DNA from: Parathalassolituus penaei
GTDB lineage: Bacteria > Pseudomonadota > Gammaproteobacteria > Pseudomonadales > Oceanobacteraceae
Length of the DNA: 64,000 nucleotides
Direction of reading: 5' to 3'
Assembly: GCF_026626885.1 (NCBI RefSeq)
Contig: NZ_JAPNOA010000058.1
Coordinates: 227,910-291,909 of the forward strand
The notes under the pieces were generated by a model. The model had not been told where the DNA came from and searched no databases. It worked only from the letters and a program-made list of their open reading frames with translations. This document shows, piece by piece, positions 16,592-24,675 of the stretch (position 1 is its first letter; each line of letters opens with the position of its first letter). The translations under genes and the position numbers were made by a program.

Positions 16592-17518
16592 ATGTACAGC
16601 TCAAGGAGCGGCAAATCGATACGATTTGTCAGAGCAGTCATTAATTTTATCATCGCTTTGCTGCTGTTCAGCACGGCGTCTGCGTATGGCGAGTCGCCCC
16701 TGTTGCGGCTGGCCGTTATCAGTGAACGAGCCAGCAGCCCTGGCGCAACGCTGGCAGAGATGACCGATTTCCATCGACGTTTGGGCCAGCACCTGGCAGC
16801 GGCCGGTATCAGCCTCGCACCGCTGCTGGTGGTCGACAGTATTGATCAGTTAAAAGGCCTTGTACGGCGTCATGAAGTGGATGCTTTCTTTGAGAGTATG
16901 TTTGCCACTCTGGATGTCAGCCATCTTGATGACGCCTGGCAGCCGCAACTGTTGATGTGGCGTCAGGGCCAGCGCAACTACCACAGCGTCTTTTTTGTTC
17001 GTAATGACAGCACCATCACGTCGCTGGACGACTTGTCTGGCAAGACTGTGGTATTCGAGTCCGCACGTTCGACATCGGCGTTCCATTTGCCGCGTCTGAT
17101 GCTGGAGCAGAAAGGTTATCAGGTGTTGCCCGACGGTCAGATCAGCCGTTTACCAAGCCGTTATGTGAATTACCGTTTCGCCGAATCCGAAATTAATCAG
17201 GCTTACTGGGTCGACCGGCAACGGGCCGATGTTGGCGCCTTTAACGATGGTGACTGGCAGCGTTTGCCAGAGTCTCTGCGTGAGCATCTGCGGATTATTG
17301 GTCATACCAGCCCCGTGCCGCGCTGGCTGTTTTCGCTGGATACCCGTCTGCCTGCCGAGATGCAAGCGGCCGTGAACCGCTCGTTGTTGCAGTTGATGAA
17401 GAATGAAGACGATCGCAAGTCTCTGCAGGAGGCCAGTGGGGTTACCCAGATCGAACCACTGACCGCTGCCGACAGGAACAATCTGGCTCAATGGATGGAG
17501 GCGCTGCATGGCCAGTGA
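16592..17518 (+). CDS. PhnD-like periplasmic binding protein, putative sensor partner
   Basis: The 308-residue precursor has a signal peptide (AVINFIIALLLFSTASAYG) followed by a phosphate/phosphonate-type periplasmic binding domain: LLRLAVISERASSPGATLAE, then HEVDAFFESMFATL and SGKTVVFESARSTSAFHLPR, the segment that lines the PhnD ligand site. No ABC permease is near. It overlaps by 11 bases the start of a membrane GGDEF-EAL protein, so translation is coupled. This suggests that the binding protein presents a ligand to the periplasmic domain of the enzyme rather than to a transporter. The ligand is unknown. Confidence 0.82.
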   Translation: MYSSRSGKSIRFVRAVINFIIALLLFSTASAYGESPLLRLAVISERASSPGATLAEMTDFHRRLGQHLAAAGISLAPLLVVDSIDQLKGLVRRHEVDAFFESMFATLDVSHLDDAWQPQLLMWRQGQRNYHSVFFVRNDSTITSLDDLSGKTVVFESARSTSAFHLPRLMLEQKGYQVLPDGQISRLPSRYVNYRFAESEINQAYWVDRQRADVGAFNDGDWQRLPESLREHLRIIGHTSPVPRWLFSLDTRLPAEMQAAVNRSLLQLMKNEDDRKSLQEASGVTQIEPLTAADRNNLAQWMEALHGQ

Positions 17519-19679
17519 CAAGCTCAGTCATCGTTATGCCTTTCTGGTCGCCGGACTGTTCTCGCTGCTGATTCTGCTGGTGTTGATATTGCTGTGTGTG
17601 AGTGTGTATCTGCGCACCGCCGGTTTGCGTGATCAGCTCACAGATACCTTCAGCAGCAGCCACGACAACTATGTGAGTGCCGCTCTGCTGGATAACGCCA
17701 GTTACCTTAGTGAACGTTTGTTTGATCCTCTGTATCGCCTCGACGTTACCCGTATCAACGAAGAAGTTCAGGATATCTACAACTGGTTGCGTCCCAAACG
17801 GGTGCTGGTACTGGATGTGGATGGCCTGATTCTCAGTGATGGTACGGATGCTAATCCCCATTATGCCGAGCAGCAGCCGGTGCCTGAGCAGTTGCGCGAT
17901 CAACAGCCGCATTTGCTGGAGCAAAATGGTCAGGAGAGTTTGTATTTCCCGGTGGTGCATTTTGGTGAACTGGCGGGATTTGTGCGCATCGACCTCAACC
18001 CGGCCATGGCCGGTGGTGGCATGGCCGAGCTGGAATCCCGCGTGGAAGATTACTGGGAGGGTTTCCTGGTCAACCTGCTGGTCATTGCCGCCAGTGGTCT
18101 GGCGCTGGTGGTGCTGATGACCGCTGGCCTGATCCGTTATCTGCGGGAATCACTGTCGGAACCCATCCTCCATATGATTGAGGCGGCGGAAGAATTCGCC
18201 CGTGGCAATCTGGGCTTTCGTCTGACCGATCTGGCGATGGGAGAGGGCGAAGTGCGTCGTTTGGGGAATGCCCTGATCCAGATGGCCGCCGATTTGTCAC
18301 ATGCGGAGCGGCGCATCATGCGTCAGGCCAATTTTGACGTATTAACCGGTCTGCCCAATCGATTGTTTGCCTTGCAGGAACTGGAACGCATGCTGCTGCT
18401 GGCGGGTAAACACAACACCCGCGTTGCTGCTATGTTTCTCGACCTGGATGATTTCAAGAAGGTCAACGACACCCTTGGGCATGAAGCCGGTGACCAGCTG
18501 CTGGTGGAAGCAGCCGAACGTATTCGTGCCTGTTTGCGTGGCCATGACGTTGCTGGCCGCCTTGGCGGCGATGAGTTTCTGGTGCTGATGGGCAGTATGA
18601 CGGAGCTGGATGACAGCCGTACCTTGCTGGAGCGCCTGATGAACCGTTTCCGCCAGCCGTTCCATTTGCCTGGCGGACACGAACTGGTGATTACCGTCAG
18701 TATTGGTGTGGCGATATATCCGGACCATGCCAGCGACGTATCAACCCTGTTGCGCCATGCCGATGTGGCCCTTTACGAAGCTAAAGGTGGCGGCCGCAAC
18801 ATCGGCAAATTCTTCGAAGAAGGCATGAACCAAGGTATGAAACGGCGTTTGTTGCTGGAGCAGAAGATCCGTGAATCGTTGGTCAAAAACCGTTTTTATT
18901 TGTCCTATCAGCCAGAGTTTGATATCGCCACCGGTCAGATGGTGGGTGTTGAGGCGTTATTGCGCTGGCGCTGTGAAGAGTTGGGTGATGTTGCGTCCGA
19001 CGAGTTTATTCCGGTGGCGGAGAGTACCGGCCTGATCATACCGCTGGGCGAAATGGTCTGGCGGACAGCGGTGCAGCAACTGGCCAGCTGGCGTCGTACC
19101 CGTCCGGATTTCCAGCTGGCGGTGAACTTGTCACCACGCCAGTTCCGTGATACCGGCCTGATCAGCGGTATTGCCCGTGAGCTGGAGCACTCCGGCGTTT
19201 GTGCCGAGGGCATTACTTTCGAGATTACCGAAGGGGTGTTGCTGGATGATCAGCTTAACAGCGACCGTCTGCTGCAACGCCTGCGTGACATGGGCTTTTC
19301 GGTAGCGATGGACGATTTTGGTACCGGTTATTCTTCTCTGAGTTACCTGCGTAGCCATCCGTTTGATGTGCTGAAGGTCGACAAGACGTTTATCCAGGAA
19401 CTGGAAAGTCATCCCCGCGATCGTGAGTTGTTGAGGGCTGCTGTGGATATGGCCCATGCTCTGAATCTCAAGGTGGTAGCAGAGGGCATTGAAACCAGTG
19501 CGCAGTTGCACTGGTTACGGGATATGGGCTGCGACAGCGGGCAGGGTTATCTGTTTTGCCGTCCTGTCAGTGCAGCCGATATCGATCGTTTGCTGGTGGC
19601 TTTTTCGGGGGCCGGCCGTCTGGCGGAAGTGAAAAACCTTCAAACGCCGGGGGCAGACCGTTTCGGCACTGCAGGCTGA
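17508..19679 (+). CDS. Membrane GGDEF-EAL cyclic-di-GMP enzyme with periplasmic sensor domain
   Basis: The 723-residue protein has a transmembrane helix at about 9-34, a periplasmic region to about 183, a second helix at 184-211, a HAMP linker, a GGDEF domain (about 275-435) and an EAL domain (about 450-695). The GGDEF motif is intact at 353-357 with an RGHD inhibitory site five residues before it. EAL is intact at 482-484 and the DDFGTGYSS loop, Lys in LKVDKTFI and EGIE are present. Both diguanylate cyclase and phosphodiesterase activity are therefore possible. ATG 17508 has GGAG 7 bases upstream. Its 3' end overlaps the convergent finR-like gene by 40 bases. Confidence 0.92.
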   Translation: MASDKLSHRYAFLVAGLFSLLILLVLILLCVSVYLRTAGLRDQLTDTFSSSHDNYVSAALLDNASYLSERLFDPLYRLDVTRINEEVQDIYNWLRPKRVLVLDVDGLILSDGTDANPHYAEQQPVPEQLRDQQPHLLEQNGQESLYFPVVHFGELAGFVRIDLNPAMAGGGMAELESRVEDYWEGFLVNLLVIAASGLALVVLMTAGLIRYLRESLSEPILHMIEAAEEFARGNLGFRLTDLAMGEGEVRRLGNALIQMAADLSHAERRIMRQANFDVLTGLPNRLFALQELERMLLLAGKHNTRVAAMFLDLDDFKKVNDTLGHEAGDQLLVEAAERIRACLRGHDVAGRLGGDEFLVLMGSMTELDDSRTLLERLMNRFRQPFHLPGGHELVITVSIGVAIYPDHASDVSTLLRHADVALYEAKGGGRNIGKFFEEGMNQGMKRRLLLEQKIRESLVKNRFYLSYQPEFDIATGQMVGVEALLRWRCEELGDVASDEFIPVAESTGLIIPLGEMVWRTAVQQLASWRRTRPDFQLAVNLSPRQFRDTGLISGIARELEHSGVCAEGITFEITEGVLLDDQLNSDRLLQRLRDMGFSVAMDDFGTGYSSLSYLRSHPFDVLKVDKTFIQELESHPRDRELLRAAVDMAHALNLKVVAEGIETSAQLHWLRDMGCDSGQGYLFCRPVSAADIDRLLVAFSGAGRLAEVKNLQTPGADRFGTAG

Positions 19680-20545
19680 CACAGCTCCAGCCAGGCCAGT
19701 AATCCGGCCGAGCGATATTTCTGGCGGTGCAGAATGATGTACAGCATCCGGTGGAAGTCGCGCCCTGGCACTTTCAGTTCGATCAGGCTGCCACGGCGAA
19801 AAGCATCGGCCAGAGTAATGCGGGATAAACAGCCAATCCCCAGATTGGCTTCCACCGCACGTTTGATGGCTTCGGTGTGTTGTAACTCAATCACGATGTT
19901 GAGTTTGGGCAGCAGACCATGCAAGGCGCGATCAAAGGCCTGACGGGTACCGGAGCCGGGTTCGCGTAAAATCCAGGGGGCTGCCAGCAGGTCGTCATCG
20001 TTGAGTATGCCGGTTTGTGCCAGCGGATGCCCCGGATGGCAAAACACCACCAGTTCGTCCGGCCGCCACGGCTGGATATCCAGGTCGGGATGATTGATTT
20101 CCCCTTCAATCAGGCCGATATCCAGCTCGAAGTTCAGCACCCGATCAACAATATGCACCGTGTTCTCAACATCAAGATGCACCCGCGCCCCCGGATGGCG
20201 GCGCATGTGTTCTGCGATTAAACCCACCGCCAGATAGTTACCAATCGACAGGGTTGCGCCCACTCGCAGCTCACCGGCGCGATTGTGTTTTAACAGCGCC
20301 TCTTCCAGTTCTTCGGCCTGATGCATCAGGGCTTCGGCTCGGGGCAACAACAGGCGGCCCTGTTCATTCAGTTGCAGACGTTTGCCAATGCGGTCAAACA
20401 GCTGCAGATCAAAACGTTCTTCCAGATCGCGCAGGGCGCTGCTGGCGGCACTTTGTGACATCGCCAGCTCGTCGGCAGCCCGGGTGAGGTTGCCGTGGCG
20501 GGCAATGGTCAGGAAGACCTCAAGCTGGCGCAGGCTGTAACGCAT
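19640..20545 (-). CDS. finR: LysR-type regulator, FinR-like
   Basis: The 301-residue regulator starts MRYSLRQLEVFLTIARHGNL and has a standard LysR winged helix (MSQSAASSALRDLEERF) and effector domain. It is divergent from fpr, the arrangement of finR and fprA in pseudomonads, where FinR activates the reductase gene in response to superoxide and sulfur status. ATG 20545 with GGGA upstream is preferred over TTG 20551. Its last 40 bases overlap the end of the GGDEF-EAL gene on the other strand. Assignment rests on N-terminal wording and gene order. Confidence 0.8.
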   Translation of the reverse strand: MRYSLRQLEVFLTIARHGNLTRAADELAMSQSAASSALRDLEERFDLQLFDRIGKRLQLNEQGRLLLPRAEALMHQAEELEEALLKHNRAGELRVGATLSIGNYLAVGLIAEHMRRHPGARVHLDVENTVHIVDRVLNFELDIGLIEGEINHPDLDIQPWRPDELVVFCHPGHPLAQTGILNDDDLLAAPWILREPGSGTRQAFDRALHGLLPKLNIVIELQHTEAIKRAVEANLGIGCLSRITLADAFRRGSLIELKVPGRDFHRMLYIILHRQKYRSAGLLAWLELCQPAVPKRSAPGV

Positions 20546-20570
20546 GGGCAAATCCCTTATTGAAAAAACC

Positions 20571-20592
20571 GGATAAGTATATCGGAATATCC
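20571..20592. promoter_or_regulatory. Inverted repeat GGATA-N12-TATCC in the finR-fpr gap
   Basis: The arms GGATA (20571-20575) and TATCC (20588-20592) sit midway in a 113-base divergent gap. Dyads of this size are typical of LysR sites; a FinR site is inferred. Confidence 0.4.
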
Positions 20593-20658
20593 CGTTTTAC
20601 CGAATGGTCGGCGGGGCATACAGTAGCGCCATAACAGCTAAACAACCGGTGACCAGCC

Positions 20659-21432
20659 ATGAGCAACCTGATTCGCGAAACCGTTACCAGCGTCCACCAC
20701 TGGAACGACACTCTCTTCAGTTTTACCACTACCCGTAGCCAGGGTCTGCGTTTCAAGAACGGTCACTTCACCATGATCGGTCTGGAAATCGACAACAAGC
20801 CACTGCTGCGTGCTTACAGTATTGCCAGTGCCAACTACGAAGAAGAGATGGAGTTTTTCTCGATCAAGGTGCAAGACGGCCCGCTGACCAAACACCTGCA
20901 GAAACTGAGCGTCGGTGACGAGATTCTGGTGGGCACCAAGCCGGTGGGTACTCTGGTGGCTGACCACCTGCTGCCGGGCAAGAACCTGTATCTGCTGAGC
21001 ACAGGCACCGGTCTGGCGCCGTTTATGAGCATCATCAAGGACTACGAGATTTACGAGCAGTTCGACAAGGTGATCCTGACCCACGGCGTGCGTTTTGTCA
21101 GCGAACTGGCTTACCAGGATCGTATTGAAAACGAACTGCCAAACAATGAATTCTTCGGTGAGCAGGTACGTGATCAGCTGATCTATTACCCAACCGTGAC
21201 TCGTGAAGAATTCCGTAACCAGGGCCGTCTGACCGACCTGATTACCTCTGGCAAGCTGTTTGAAGACATTGGTCTGCCACAGCCGAACCCGGAAACCGAC
21301 CGTTTCATGCTGTGTGGCAGCCCAGCCATGCTGGATGATCTGACCCGTATCCTCGACGACCTCGGCTTCGAAGAAGCGCGTGGTGGCAAGGCCGGTCATT
21401 ATGTTATCGAGCGTGCATTCGTAGAAAAGTAA
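20659..21432 (+). CDS. fpr: Ferredoxin/flavodoxin-NADP(+) reductase
   Basis: The 257-residue protein is a bacterial class I plant-type ferredoxin reductase. It shows RAYSIAS (about 51-57) for FAD, LLSTGTGLAPFMS (about 112-124) for NADPH, FMLCGSPAML near 215 and the C-terminal VIERAFVEK that marks the Azotobacter/Pseudomonas subgroup. It exchanges electrons between NADPH and ferredoxin or flavodoxin and supports iron-sulfur repair, sulfite reduction and oxidative-stress responses. It is single-copy here and divergent from the FinR-like regulator. Confidence 0.95.
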   Translation: MSNLIRETVTSVHHWNDTLFSFTTTRSQGLRFKNGHFTMIGLEIDNKPLLRAYSIASANYEEEMEFFSIKVQDGPLTKHLQKLSVGDEILVGTKPVGTLVADHLLPGKNLYLLSTGTGLAPFMSIIKDYEIYEQFDKVILTHGVRFVSELAYQDRIENELPNNEFFGEQVRDQLIYYPTVTREEFRNQGRLTDLITSGKLFEDIGLPQPNPETDRFMLCGSPAMLDDLTRILDDLGFEEARGGKAGHYVIERAFVEK

Positions 21433-21443
21433 GGTCCAACCAC

Positions 21444-21483
21444 CTGGCTGCGGGGTCAGAGCTGTTCAAGGCCCCGCAGCCAG
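21444..21483. terminator. 12-bp perfect stem overlapping the end of the marR gene
   Basis: CTGGCTGCGGGG (21444-21455) pairs perfectly with CCCCGCAGCCAG (21472-21483). It spans the 23-base gap between convergent fpr and the marR gene and covers the marR stop. Lacking a T-run it may act as a roadblock or stability element. Confidence 0.6.
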
Positions 21484-21953
21484 TCCTTTAACAACTGATC
21501 CATGTGCTGGGTCTGTTGCTCCGACAGAATGCTGGTTACCCGATCAAGGGTTGCCACATGGGCTTCGATGGCCTGATCAATTTTTTCCTTGCCTTCCGCT
21601 GTCAGAATCACCAGTAACGACCGTCGGTCATCCGGCGCGGCTTCGCGGCGAATCAGCCCGGCTTCTTCCAACCGGTTCAGACGATTGGTCATCGCGCCTG
21701 ACGACAACATGGCGGCCTGAAACAACGCGGTGGGTGTCAGACACCAGGGCTCTCCGGCTCGCAACAGCGTCGCCAGCACGTCGAACTCACCACTGCGCAA
21801 ACCGAACGCCTTGTGGCACTCGTCAATTTCATCCCGAATCAGATGCTGCAGCCGGTACATGCGTCCCACCAGTCCCATGCTACGGGTGTCCAGTGACGGT
21901 TTTTCGCGTAGCCACTGCGACTGGATAAAGTCGAGGTGATCCTGATCGTGCAT
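21456..21953 (-). CDS. MarR family regulator
   Basis: The 165-residue protein has the MarR winged helix: FGLRSGEFDVLATLLRAG, AMLSSGAMTNRLNRLEEAGLIRRE and the wing DDRRSLLVILTAEG. It is divergent from an EamA transporter gene, and the gap holds a perfect 18-base palindrome, the expected arrangement for a repressor that controls an exporter and itself. The ligand is unknown. Confidence 0.9.
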   Translation of the reverse strand: MHDQDHLDFIQSQWLREKPSLDTRSMGLVGRMYRLQHLIRDEIDECHKAFGLRSGEFDVLATLLRAGEPWCLTPTALFQAAMLSSGAMTNRLNRLEEAGLIRREAAPDDRRSLLVILTAEGKEKIDQAIEAHVATLDRVTSILSEQQTQHMDQLLKDWLRGLEQL

Positions 21954-22024
21954 AGGGGAATGGCCTTGTCTGCAAACTCTTGATGCTGGTCACAGTATCC
22001 ACTAACCGCCTGATCGTCAAAATA

Positions 22025-22042
22025 TATCTTTATATAAAGATA
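22025..22042. promoter_or_regulatory. Perfect 18-bp palindrome, probable MarR operator
   Basis: TATCTTTATATAAAGATA is fully self-complementary and lies 71 bases upstream of the marR start and 58 bases upstream of the eamA start. AT-rich palindromes of this length are typical MarR sites. Confidence 0.75.
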
Positions 22043-22100
22043 CTTGAAGTGGAGATAAATCCTCGATACTGTGGCGACACTTTCATGCGGGAGTCATGAC

Positions 22101-22985
22101 ATGTCATTGCAGTGGCCTATTGCCCTTATTGCACCCCTGCTGTGGGGAACCACCTACGGCGTTACCCAGCACTGGCTGGCCGATATTGATCCTCTGTGGG
22201 TGGCTGCGTTGCGTTCGTTGCTGCCGGGCCTGATGCTGTTGCCACTGCTGCGGTTGACACTGTGGCGTCAGCATGGCCAGCGCCTGGTCATCCTCAGCCT
22301 GTTTAACCTGGCGATTTTTACCTGCCTGCTGTTTGCGGCGATCAGTCGTTTGCCGGGTGGTGTGGCGGCCACACTGGTATCAACCGTGCCATTACAGGTA
22401 CTGGTGCTGATGTGGTTCAGCGGCGGCAAACCGTCATGGATGAGTGTGCTGGCAGCGTTGACCGGCGTCAGCGGGGTGGCGCTTTTAGTATGGCAAGCCT
22501 CTGAACCACTCGACTGGACAGGTGTTGTATTGGCATTGCTGGCCGCCTTGTCGCTGGCGATTGGCGGATTGCTGACGCAGAAATACGGTCGTGATATTCC
22601 GCCGCTGGAACTGGCCGCCGCGCAGTTTCTGGTAGCCGGTTTCCTGCTGACCGCTGTAGCCTGGTTCAGCACCGGTACTACCCCGACCATGACCTCCAGC
22701 AACTGGCTGGCGATGATCTGGATCGGCCCGATTGGTCTGGGTGTCGGTTATTGGAGCTGGTTCCGTTCACTGCGTTTTCTGACCATTGATCGACTGGCGT
22801 TTCTGGGGCTTCTAAACCCGCTGGTTGCGGTGTTGCTGGGTCTGTTCATGATGAATGAACAACTGTCGGTGCTGCAGCAAGCCGGCATGATGCTGGTACT
22901 GGGCTCGGTTCTGGTGGCGCAAAAAGGTGGGCGTAAACCCGTTGTAGTACGCACGTTAAAAACTGGCATTGAACCTGCTTCATGA
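22101..22985 (+). CDS. EamA family (drug/metabolite) transporter
   Basis: The 294-residue protein has ten hydrophobic helices in two EamA repeats of five, starting LQWPIALIAPLLWGTTYGV and ending MMLVLGSVLVAQKGG. GGGAG upstream supports ATG 22101. EamA carriers export amino acids, metabolites or toxic compounds. Control by the neighbouring MarR protein suggests export of the regulator's ligand. Confidence 0.9.
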   Translation: MSLQWPIALIAPLLWGTTYGVTQHWLADIDPLWVAALRSLLPGLMLLPLLRLTLWRQHGQRLVILSLFNLAIFTCLLFAAISRLPGGVAATLVSTVPLQVLVLMWFSGGKPSWMSVLAALTGVSGVALLVWQASEPLDWTGVVLALLAALSLAIGGLLTQKYGRDIPPLELAAAQFLVAGFLLTAVAWFSTGTTPTMTSSNWLAMIWIGPIGLGVGYWSWFRSLRFLTIDRLAFLGLLNPLVAVLLGLFMMNEQLSVLQQAGMMLVLGSVLVAQKGGRKPVVVRTLKTGIEPAS

Positions 22986-23064
22986 CGGTTATGGTCATCG
23001 CCGGTGGATGGAAACGCCAATCCGCCGTCGCGATGACAGAACCAGTGTCAGATGTGAGGTTAAT

Positions 23065-23517
23065 ATGGCAGGACAGGGCAAACTTACCGACATTATGCGT
23101 AGCCTGAATCAGGCAAACGAAGTGGGACGAATGATCCGTGAATCCGGTTTCCAGTTGGAAAAGTCGGACCTCAAACGGATTCTGGCGGAACTGACCGGCG
23201 CTATTTCCGAAGCCAAGATGGAGCTGGGTATCCTGCAAGGGCACCTGTTCGACAAGGATGCTGAACTCAAGGCGATGGGAGAGTTACTGCACACCAAAGC
23301 CAATCTTCGGCGTCGCGGTGATGCCTACTACAAGGCGCGTGATAACCAGACCTACGGCCAGCCTTATTGTTCTTACTGTTGGGAAGGAGAGAGCAAACTC
23401 TTTCACTTGCATAACCGCATCCTCAAGAAAGACGTGCGTATTTGCCCGCATTGCAAGAACGAGTACCAAGCCGCCCGCACGCCTTTCCTTGAGGCCGATG
23501 GTTTGCTGATTCAGTAA
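23065..23517 (+). CDS. Coiled-coil protein with C-terminal zinc ribbon, function unknown
   Basis: The 150-residue protein has a charged helical N-terminal two-thirds (about 8-85) and a four-cysteine ribbon: Cys102 and Cys105 in CSYC, Cys127 and Cys130 in CPHC. The layout suggests a zinc-binding module at the end of a coiled coil. It resembles small hypothetical proteins but I recognise no characterised family. GAGG five bases upstream supports ATG 23065. It lies 79 bases after the EamA gene. Confidence 0.75.
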   Translation: MAGQGKLTDIMRSLNQANEVGRMIRESGFQLEKSDLKRILAELTGAISEAKMELGILQGHLFDKDAELKAMGELLHTKANLRRRGDAYYKARDNQTYGQPYCSYCWEGESKLFHLHNRILKKDVRICPHCKNEYQAARTPFLEADGLLIQ

Positions 23518-23590
23518 CGCTGGTTATAGTCTTCTGATGCTTGGGGACCCTCTGAATAAACCGGTGCCCGCTCTGGATCAGGAGGCTTTC

Positions 23591-24646
23591 ATGCGTTATG
23601 TCCAATGCCCGCAATCCCGGCGCCGCTTGTTGGTACTGCTGCCGGGGTTGTGTCTGTTGCTGCAGCCTCTGGCTGCCAGTGCTGAAACCGGCTCCGCCAC
23701 GCTGCCTGCGGCCACTGAAGCGGCCGACCCGGAGCTGGAATTAAAAACCGAACCGCTGGATATACAGGTGATTGCGCCTGAAGAATTCAAACCAGCCATT
23801 CGGGATAACCTGCCGCAGCTGATGGAGAAACGTCAGATCGAAGCGGTGGCCGCCGACAGTCCGTATGTTCTCTTGCCGCATCGTCCCAATTATGTGCTGC
23901 CGTTAACCTGGCAAACCCATCCCAACAATGCCGAGTTGCAACGCCTGCTCGATCACTTTGGTGCCGATGAATCGGATTATCAGAACACAGAGCTGGAGAA
24001 CCTCGAAGCGGTATTCCAGTTCAGTATCAAATACGTGCTGGCCGAAGGTGTGCTGAACAAGTTCGGGCGAATTCAGGTGGCCTATACCAACCGTTCGTTC
24101 TGGCAGGCCTACAACGACCAGATCTCCAAACCCTTCCGCGAAACCAATCACGAGCCGGAAATCATGTACACCTGGCAGCCCGGTGCTCACTGGATTGACC
24201 AGGCGTCAATTTCGCTGAATCACCAGTCCAACGGTCAGACCAGCACCTTGTCGCGCAGCTGGAACCGGGTAATTGTTGGTGGTACATCGGTGTTTGAAGG
24301 TGAGCGTATGCTCAGCTGGCGCGCCTGGTGGCGGATTCCGGAATCGGGCGGGGCCGACCCGGATGATCCATCCGACGACGACAACCCGGATATCGAACAG
24401 TACCTGGGGTATGGCGATCTCACCTGGATTCAGGTCTATGGCAACCACAACCTCTCGGTTATGCTGCGCAACAATCTTGATCGGCTCGATAACCGTGGTG
24501 CCGTTGAGCTGGGCTGGACGTTTCCTCTGACCTGCAAGCTCAAAGGTTATGTGCAATTTTTTGACGGCTACGGCGAAAGCCTGATCGACTACAACCATTA
24601 CCAGCAACGGTTTGGCATCGGCATCAAATTATCCGACTGGCTATAA
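23591..24646 (+). CDS. pldA: Outer membrane phospholipase A (OMPLA)
   Basis: The 351-residue precursor has a signal peptide (LLVLLPGLCLLLQPLAASAE) and the OMPLA catalytic motif: His211 and Ser213 in SLNHQSNGQ and Asn225 in RSWNRV, with the same 14-residue His-to-Asn spacing as the Escherichia coli enzyme. Downstream are amphipathic beta-strands and YGESLIDYN near the C-terminus. It hydrolyses phospholipids misplaced in the outer leaflet. The N-terminal region (about 30-100) is longer than in E. coli. AGGAGG gives a strong ribosome site for ATG 23591. Confidence 0.93.
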   Translation: MRYVQCPQSRRRLLVLLPGLCLLLQPLAASAETGSATLPAATEAADPELELKTEPLDIQVIAPEEFKPAIRDNLPQLMEKRQIEAVAADSPYVLLPHRPNYVLPLTWQTHPNNAELQRLLDHFGADESDYQNTELENLEAVFQFSIKYVLAEGVLNKFGRIQVAYTNRSFWQAYNDQISKPFRETNHEPEIMYTWQPGAHWIDQASISLNHQSNGQTSTLSRSWNRVIVGGTSVFEGERMLSWRAWWRIPESGGADPDDPSDDDNPDIEQYLGYGDLTWIQVYGNHNLSVMLRNNLDRLDNRGAVELGWTFPLTCKLKGYVQFFDGYGESLIDYNHYQQRFGIGIKLSDWL

Positions 24647-24675
24647 CCGGCTGTTATTCAGAGCGAGAGTCCGGA

